From: an uncultured Eubacterium sp.
GTDB lineage: Bacteria; Bacillota; Clostridia; Oscillospirales; Acutalibacteraceae
Assembly: GCA_900542875.1 (NCBI GenBank)
Contig: UQPH01000024.1
Span: 1 to 21,959, forward strand
Direction of reading: 5' to 3'
DNA length: 21,959 bases
This document shows, in pieces, positions 6,598 to 15,500 of the stretch. The position numbers and the translations under genes are program-made. Each line of letters begins with the position of its first letter. The first letter of the stretch is position 1. Under the pieces are notes generated by a model. It ran no database searches. It was given only the letters and a program-made list of their open reading frames with translations, and was not told where the DNA came from.

Positions 6598-9500
6598 TTA
6601 GTTTCCGCCCAATGCAGAGTTATCCGAATCAACGCCGTTGCCCGAAAGAGTGCCGTTATTGAGAACGCTCTTATCAAAGAACAGTGATGCGCCGCCCTTT
6701 GTTTCGTCATCGGTATTACCCGTTGTGAGATACCTGTCGTCTACATTATTGGTTGCCTTTTCATATTCGCCCTTAGGAACCAAGTAAACATTACCTACCT
6801 CGGCAATTTCGAGGTTCATGGTTCTCCAGTTGGTGAATCTGTGAAGATTAATATAATAGGTACTTACTGTTATCGTATTGCCTATAAGCGAACCCCAAAC
6901 CTCTTGATAATAACCGTCAAGTTTAATATTACCCAAAGGAGCATAGAAGAGTGCGCTTATCTTGCCATACATCGTCTGATATGAAATATTACCGTTATAA
7001 GAAGCTATCGCATTCGGAAGCTGCTTGGTATTATTATCATTATTTGACGAGGTGGAGTAAACATCGAGGATATTGACATCTCCGTTACAAGCGACCATAT
7101 AACAAAGTTTCAGGTCGGTAGAGGTGATAATATCAATCTCGTTATTTGCATAAACGGTAACCGGGCAGGTTACATTCGTTTTAACGGTTGACTTAGAAAG
7201 AGTTGCACCGCACTTATCGCATACATAAGTCTTATTCGGGTCATAATTCTTTGTATAAACAGTGTAGCCGTGAGGATGCTTATTGCTCGTACAACGCATG
7301 GTTGTATAAACCTCACCCTCTGCCGCAAAGCCTACGAGAGGCGTTTTGCTGTCAAAGTCAATCTGAAGCGACGAAGCGTAATTCTTTATATCGTGACCGA
7401 AGTATGCAAGCGAATCGTGCTTGAGCAGGAACTGGTCAAACGAATAGCAGTCATGAGTACCCATAAGAGAGGAATTCTTATTAAGAGTAATTTCGCCCAT
7501 AGAATATACGGAGCCGTTCTTAAACGAGAAGAAATCCTTAATCTGATAAGCGGTGCTCTTAATGAATTTTTTAATTTCACCTAGAAGTGTACCGTCACTT
7601 TCGATAACAGGAACTATCTTCTTATAGGTGTTATTATTAAACGTTTCCGGAAGCACCCACATATCCGCATTACTGCGAAGAGTGAGGTAATTACGAGTAT
7701 AAACATACTTTCCGACTACAACCTTGGAAAATCCGTACTCACGAATATATCCGTTATAGGACAGAAGCGCACCGCCGATATAGAATGTACCGCCGTTCGC
7801 CTTATCCGTAACATCGTCGCCGAGGTCGTTTTTGAGGATTTCTTCTTCCTCTGCGCCCTCGTTATTGAACGAGCAACGTTTCCAATCCTTAGAGCATTCA
7901 GGGCAATCCTTATTTACGCTGTTCTTAGAGCATGCTGTGGTACAGGTACATTGTCCCTGATACTCACATTCCTCAAAGTTTTCGTTACATACAGGGCAAG
8001 AGGTATTTCTGGACGCCTCGTCAAGACAAGGAGAAGTACAGGTACACTTAGCCTTAACCTTACACTTTGTGTAATCGTTCTTACAATAAGGACAATCCTG
8101 ATGATCCTGGTCGGCATCCTCTGCACTCTGACATTTATATTCACAGTTACAGTTTGTAAGTCCCTCACGGCTATCCACATACTTTTCGTCAAACTTACCG
8201 AGTTCAACATATCTGAGTGCCGTCATACTGCCGCCGCAGAATACCGTAGAACTGTCACGAATCTTAATAGTACTGAGAAGAGCCTTCAAGTCGCCCTGAA
8301 CGAATACAACCGACTTGGTATCAGCCTCAAACGAGCTTGTAGCACGAGTTGACTTTCCGCAATAATAAGTGGTGTTGTCGCCAAGAGAGATATATCTGCC
8401 TGCTTTAATGTCGCCTTTTGCAAAAAGGTCCGAATGGCTTTGAGTATCAATATATCCCGTTGTGGCAGAAATGTTTCCGCCCGAATACAGATTTGCGTCA
8501 TGTGCAAGCTGAATATACGAAGCTACATAGCAGTTGCCGAGCGTTTTAAGGGTTGCACCCGGATAAAGCGTCAGTCTGCCGTTTGAACGATATTCGCCCT
8601 TAACAAAGAAGTAAGGAGCATTATCATATCTGTAATCATAATTATCGTCATGCTCATCAAGGTCGATAGAAGTCTTAAACTTAGGATTCTTAGCCCAAGT
8701 GTCGCCCGATGAATCGGCAGGTTTACCGATTTCGATATTACGAGATCTGTTAGCAGATACATTTATGAAATCACCGTAAATGAACGCCTTGCTCATATCT
8801 CTGAATCTAAACGGCTCTTCAACATATGCACTTCCTCTTACGATAAGAGTATAGAGTATTGAAGATCTGTCGCTTGTTTCAAACGAGAAGTTTTGACCGA
8901 TATTGGTACTACCTGTTACAGAGAACTTAAATCTTGTTGTGTCAATATTTTGATATTCAAGAATTTTCTCGGTAATCTTTTTCTTAATGTTGCCGATAAA
9001 GTTAAGCTGGAACTCTGTTGGAGAAACAGAATCTTTACCGTCAACAGCCAAGGTCATATTAGTACCGGTTGCGATAATAGAGTTAGAGAAGAACTCACCG
9101 CCGACATAAATGTTAGCATTTGCACGAAGCTCGGTATAGTTCCAAGTACAGCCTTGAATACCGATATTACCTGCGCCGTTTTGACCTCTTGTACTTGTAA
9201 GACAGTTACCGCCGATATATGTATAGCTGATAGTATTAATATCGTTTTCGGAAGCTGCAACAAGTTCGGTCGTACCAAACTTACAGCAACGAGTTGCGAT
9301 ATAGTCGCCGTCGAGAACAAGCATAGAATCGGTTGTGGTAACAATACCGTCACTGCTGATAAGGTGTCCTGCAATAAAGGTCTTGGAATGGATTGCACCG
9401 TGGAAGCCAATCTGATTTACGGTAGTGCCTCCGCTGCCGTAAATATCCATATCACCGTTTACATACATTGAACCCCAGTTTTGAATAGTACCGCCATCGT

Positions 9501-12500
9501 GAGCAGACGGGTCACCTGTTGAAAGCGCACCGCCGCAGTAGAAGTAAGCGTCGGCATTTTGAGCGCTGTTCAACGCTCCGCCATTACCGTAGCCGACATT
9601 CTTATAGCCGTTTACGATAGAATACAAGCCCTTTGCGCCTTGTGCTTCGTTCCAGAAAATTTCGATACCGTTTTTCTTCCAATGATTTGTTGAGTAATCA
9701 ACGCTGCCCTTAATATACATAGTACCGCCGTTAAGAATAGCCATACCGTAATAGAGGTTGCCCTCAACAGAAAGTACGGAATCAACGCCCGTGAGCAGTC
9801 CCGCAGTACAAGACACCTCGCCTGCAAAATGAGTTACGGAATTATCGCCGCCTTGAACGGTGAAACGAGGAGCTGCATCCCACTTACCGGCAGTACCGCT
9901 ATCGGAGTCTCTGCGGGTATAGAAGTTTTGGTCATAAATCTCACCTACGTTTCTAAAGTACATAGTGTCCTTTGTGGAATGCCCATTCATCGAAATTTTT
10001 GAAGATTCGATATAGAAGCTACCGTTATTTTCGAGTCCTCCGTCAAGGTCGAGATCGCCCTTACCGCCAATGAACATCATAGCGTCAGTAGCATTTGCAT
10101 TACCAGTCTGACCGTTACGGATACAACAGCCGTCGTTATCACGCATACTCTTTTGACTGCTTGGAGTATTAACAACAAGTTCGTTCAAAACAACGAAATT
10201 ACCACTCATATTATAGAGCGCTCTGTTTGTATCAAGTACAGAACAGCTAAACGATGATGCGTTCATATTATAAACCGAATTTTCAGCTCTTACGGTTTTT
10301 GCAATATGAAGCTGTGCATTATCGCCGTTAATAATTGCGGCAGAATATTTATCATTCAATGTCCAAGACGGAATATCATCCTTCCAGCCTTCTGAGGCTA
10401 AGCTACCTGCGTGATAAAGTTCACCGTAGTTTTCGAGTTTACCGCCGATGGTTGTAATATCATTACCGCCAACGAACATAACGGCACCGGCATAGTTAAG
10501 GATAGTGCTTCCTGTATGATAGCCGCCGTTTGAATTCCAAGCAGAATCAGAATATTCGCCGCTGATTTCAGGATAAGTGAGGTTGCCCTGCATAATAAAC
10601 TTACCCTTGTTATAAATTGCGCTGTAAGTATTAAATCCGTTACAAGCAAGGGTAGCGTTTTCATTAACAAGAACGCCTCTGCTCTTATTAACTACGGTAA
10701 GGTCGCCGGAAATATGGGTTTCGCCGTCGAGAACTGCCACCGAAGTCCAGCGTTCGCCCGTAGTATTTGTTTTATCCGGATTCAAAACATCCTTATTAGC
10801 CTGAATATCATTTGCGATATAGTTATTACCGCCGACTGTGAACGGTCTCTTTTGAATCAATCTGCCTAAGTTTGTGCTATTAATAGGGCCGATGTAGTTG
10901 GTAGAGCCTGTTGTAAAGACAAACTCGTTAGTGTCATTTGTAGAAATAACACTGCCCATCAAATAAAGCTCACCGAGATTATTAACAATAAGATTATTGT
11001 CAAAATATGTTGCCTCGCCTACATAGAAGTAGGAATTATCAGACATATCAATGCTGTTAAGCATAGATACGCTGCCGTTTGTTCTGAATTCACCGTGAGT
11101 AAATTTGACAGGTGTGGTAAGCACGATTGACTGAACACTCGACGTGGTCTTATTATTGCCCGGATAGAACAATTTGCCCGAGAATGTGTCGTCGTCCGCA
11201 CCCACAAGATTGAGTATAGTTGAGGAGCTGTCGCTATTTGTTTCTGCCCCGCAGTATACGGTACCTGTGCCTGTGATTGTAACAGTATCAGAGTCAAACT
11301 CAAGTTTATTTAAGCCATAAATTTTAGCCGAATCATTGACTGTAAGACTGCCGCACTCGGCGTTCTTATAGGTAACAAATGTATGAGTGCCGCTTAAAAC
11401 AACATCTCCGTCAGATTCAAAATCATCAGCGACATATGTGCCCGGAGCAGTAACATTAACCACAGTACCGCCAAGTTCTGTACTGCTGCCCTCAACCTCA
11501 AGAGAGCCGTAAACATAGCATCTGCCGTTATTCTTAAAGTTACCTGAAATGCTTACCTTGCGTCCCTTATAGCTATCCGAGGAATATTTGTTATCATACT
11601 TACCTGCACCGAGGTAAACATTTGCAGACTCGTTTTCGATGGTAAGATTTTCGATGCAAGTTTCATCATCAACCTTACCAAAGCAGGAATCACTGCCGCT
11701 GCCGAAAATGCTGAGGGTTGACGTAACGCCTGTACCGCCGACCTTTATACTTCTACCTTTATGGTCGGAACGAAGCACGCCGCCGATATAAGCCTGTGCA
11801 TTTTCACCACTCATAAGAAAGACATCGCTGTCGTCAAGACTGTCATCGGTATTATACACACCGACATCGCCCTTAACATACATTTCACCGCCGTCATTGT
11901 AGATACGATAAGCCGATGAAATTCCTCCGCCTACATACAATCCGCCGAGATTAATGATACTTGCCTGAACATAACTGCCGTCGTCTACCTTATCAACAAC
12001 ATTAAGACTGCCGTTAACTGTGAGCTCGGCGCCCTTAGCGTTATATACAGACTTAACAGTTACTGTTTTATCTCTTGCAGGCTGAATATAAAGTTTGCCC
12101 TTATTATAAATTCTTCTGGTATCAATGCTTTCATTAATATAAATCTTTGAAGAACTTGAAATCTCGATGATTTCACTGACAACATTTGCTGCCTTTAACG
12201 AAACCTGAGTACCTACAATCTTATGGTTTTTAATATTTCCTCTGATTGTAACGGTACAGCCCTCAAGTGTAAGTGTTTCGTTACAGATGAAGTCACCCGA
12301 AGCATAAACCTTACCGCCGGAGTAAACATTGCTGTTTTTGCCGGACTTAATACTGCCCTGCTTAACATAAAGATTACCCTCTACAGTAAGAGTATTTGTA
12401 ACCTCTACATTACCGTTATGCACATAGGTAAGTCCGTTTTGGTAGAAATCGTTTGTTTTGATTGATGCGGCAGAAAGGGTTGATGAAGCACCGCAGCTGA

Positions 12501-15500
12501 TATTGCCCGGTACATTAACGTTACCCACAACCTCGATAATACCGTCGTTGATAACATACGGAGCATAGAGATTGCCGTAGACATAAATCTTACCTGTGCT
12601 GTTATTTGTTATTGTTTTATTTGTACTGCTGTACGAATTAAGGATAATAGTACCGCTGTTATTAATAACACCGCCCTCAATACTCTGAGCAAAGAGTGTT
12701 ACATTCTTAGGCACATTAATACTTAAGTCGTCCTTACAGTAAATTGTACCGTTTACGATAATATTAACATTATTATCAGGGAGAACATTAAATGCACCGC
12801 TTGAAGAAGAATACTGCATATAAAGGTCGCCGTTGATAACCATATTACCGTGAGAATCGGGAACATCAGATACAAACGATGTTGTCCACGCATTACCGTT
12901 TACGATAACATTTGCAGGAGAATGGTCCGCATCATCGGCAGGTCCGCCCTTTGCAGAACTACCGAGAGAGTTATGGTTAAAGAATGTTTGCTGGAAAGCA
13001 AAGTAAGCAACAGGAGTCTTTACATCTCTGCGTTGACTGCCTCCGTCACGAACCTCTTTACCCTCAATGGCAGTAACCGTACCCTGAGCAAATTGTGCAC
13101 CCTTATCGTTATTCCAAATATACTGTCTGAATCTAAGGTTATCCTTATTCTGTACTCCGGGGAATACGGTAAGACCCCATCCGGTATCGTATATTTCCGA
13201 ATACAAAGGAAGCTTCTCGGGTTTTGCACGGTACCAGCCTGCGCTACCTGATGTATGGACAAATTCACCGTTAAAATTAGACCACGCAAAATTGTCCGTG
13301 ACATCGGTTGACGGATGATAGTTCCAAGAGAACTTAGGAAGATAGTCAGAAATAATTTTATCAGCCGAAACAGGTGCGACACTTGTGTTATACGAGTTAT
13401 TTGCCACGAGTTTAGCATTAACCTGCGCTCTCGACCTGAAACTGATATAAGTATCTGTCCAAGAATTCTTCGCCGAGGAATCATCCCTACCTTTTCCGCC
13501 TTGACCGCCCTGCTGTGTTTGAAGAAGCATAACGGTAACAGTACCGTTATTATTCTTTATTGCATAGTTAATGGCATCTGCCAAGTCGAAGGTCATTTGA
13601 TAATTCTCGGTTAGTACATCCTTATCATAGTTTGCGATATATTGAAGGCTGAATATATTCTTTGCCTTATCCAAATGTATACCCGCAGAATCCTTAAACA
13701 AGTCGTTATTTTTCCAATCTTTTGCACCTGACAAATCCCTGACGGATTCATTATTCTTTGCATACCAAACAGTAACACCCTGACAGTCGCTGCCCTTATT
13801 TCCCTTTACGAGCATAGAAAATTCTGCCGAGTCTACCGTTAATCCCTTACCGAGCAAAGAGCTTACATCAAAGTTCAAATAGCCGACAGAGAAGTTTGAA
13901 TTCTCACAGTCGTTTACGATATTGAATACAGGAGCGTCGGAATCGCTCGTATCATATCTACTATCCGAGCGACGACCTGTATTGCAATAAATAGTACCCG
14001 AGGACTTAATGCGGATATTGGTATCTTTCATAGAGCCGTAAACTATCTTACCTGTATGGCTGTTAAATGAACCTGCCTCAGGCAATGCCGGGAATAAAAC
14101 ATACCAATCGGTTGAAGGAGCTGATTGACCAAGCGAAAGATTGCTGTAGCTTCCGGGGTGAGCGATGATATATTTATCGCCTGTTTTAAGCTCATCCGCA
14201 GAATAAAGTCTTCTGTATCCGGGGATAGCCGAATTAAGAGCATTCTCATCCTTTACAAAAATGCAGAAGTTTGTATGTTCATCAGAGTCAAAACCGGCTC
14301 TGTTATGCCAACTGTCAAGCCTGTTCATTGATGTGTCAAACATCAAAATATAACTACCAATAATAAAAGAACTCTTAGATGTAATATTGAATGTACCCTT
14401 ATTAGGACTGTCTTTAATTATAACTTGTTCATAACTTTCCTTATTAGGATATGCAAGGCTATTATAATATGCAATATTTGCATAAACTTTCGTGCCGTTT
14501 GATGTCTCGCCGACAAGTGCACTCTCATTACCGTACTTAGCATATGTATACTCAGCTTTAGAAAGTTCAACAGGTGCAGAGGTATATTCTGCCTCACCCG
14601 TGCCTGAGCCTTGGATTACATAAGGTGTATCGTTTACGGTTTTATAGGTATTTCCGGACACGGTGATTGACGGAATTTCTGCCTTTGGAACAGTCGGCTC
14701 TTCAACCTGAATAGAATTGTCAATACCTGTGAAATCGCTAGTATCCTGTTCAAGTTTTTCCTTTAATACCTTAAACGGTTCGCCGATGTTTTCTCTAAGA
14801 AATTTGTCCTCGTTAGGAAACGCACTCTTAGTATTTTCATCACTGTATGCAGTGTAAGACTTAGAGCTAATAAACTCTTTTTTCTTAGTTTCTACGGTTT
14901 CCTTGCCGTATTCTTTATACTGTTCTAATGCTTTGTTAACTGCCGAAGACGCATACTTGCCGGTAATATTATCTTTCTTAAAATCGGACACTGCATTTGT
15001 GCCGTATTTATTCTTTATATTATCTGCCTGCTGCTCCTTAACGAAATCGGTACCGTTTTTGAGCACACTGTTTCCGTCTTCGTCTGTCTTATAGAGATTT
15101 TCGCCCTTAAAGGTTGTATGACCCTCATCGTTTGAATCATAATACTCTATATCATAATCCGACGGATTAGATACCTTTTTGCCTCCGTCTGCGCTAAGAG
15201 TAACCTTTCTTCTGAAGAACGGAGAGGTAAGAAGATTTGTAAGGCTGCCCTCCTGCGAGTACTGATTATCATATTCACTCGAATATGTGGAGTCTAAATC
15301 TGCGCCCGTTTTAGAAGTTGCATTACCCGGTTCGGTTGGATTAAGATTTCTTACGGTAGCAAGAGAATCTTTAGAATTAATAAGGTCGGTCAGTTCGTCG
15401 CCTGATTTTTTAACTGCGTCCTTAACACTTACCGAGTCCTCTTTATCATTGCCTGATGCGTCGGCGGAATTCTTTGTTGTGGTTGCATTCTTTACGGAGC

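Noticed and set aside
6598..6700. Sortase anchor at the C-terminus of the giant protein
   Set aside because: The last residues (SDNSALGGN) include no LPxTG motif, hydrophobic stretch or basic tail.
8893..9471. A 192-codon plus-strand reading frame opposite the giant gene
   Set aside because: It lies wholly inside the solenoid coding region, has no ribosome binding site that I can see, and its translation is Cys/Thr/Asn-rich without any family motif. It is a shadow of the repeats on the other strand.
6780..12917. Regularly spaced similar segments that might be a CRISPR array or DNA tandem repeat
   Set aside because: The period exists in the protein (20-22 residues), not in the DNA. Copies differ at the nucleotide level, and the frame stays open throughout.
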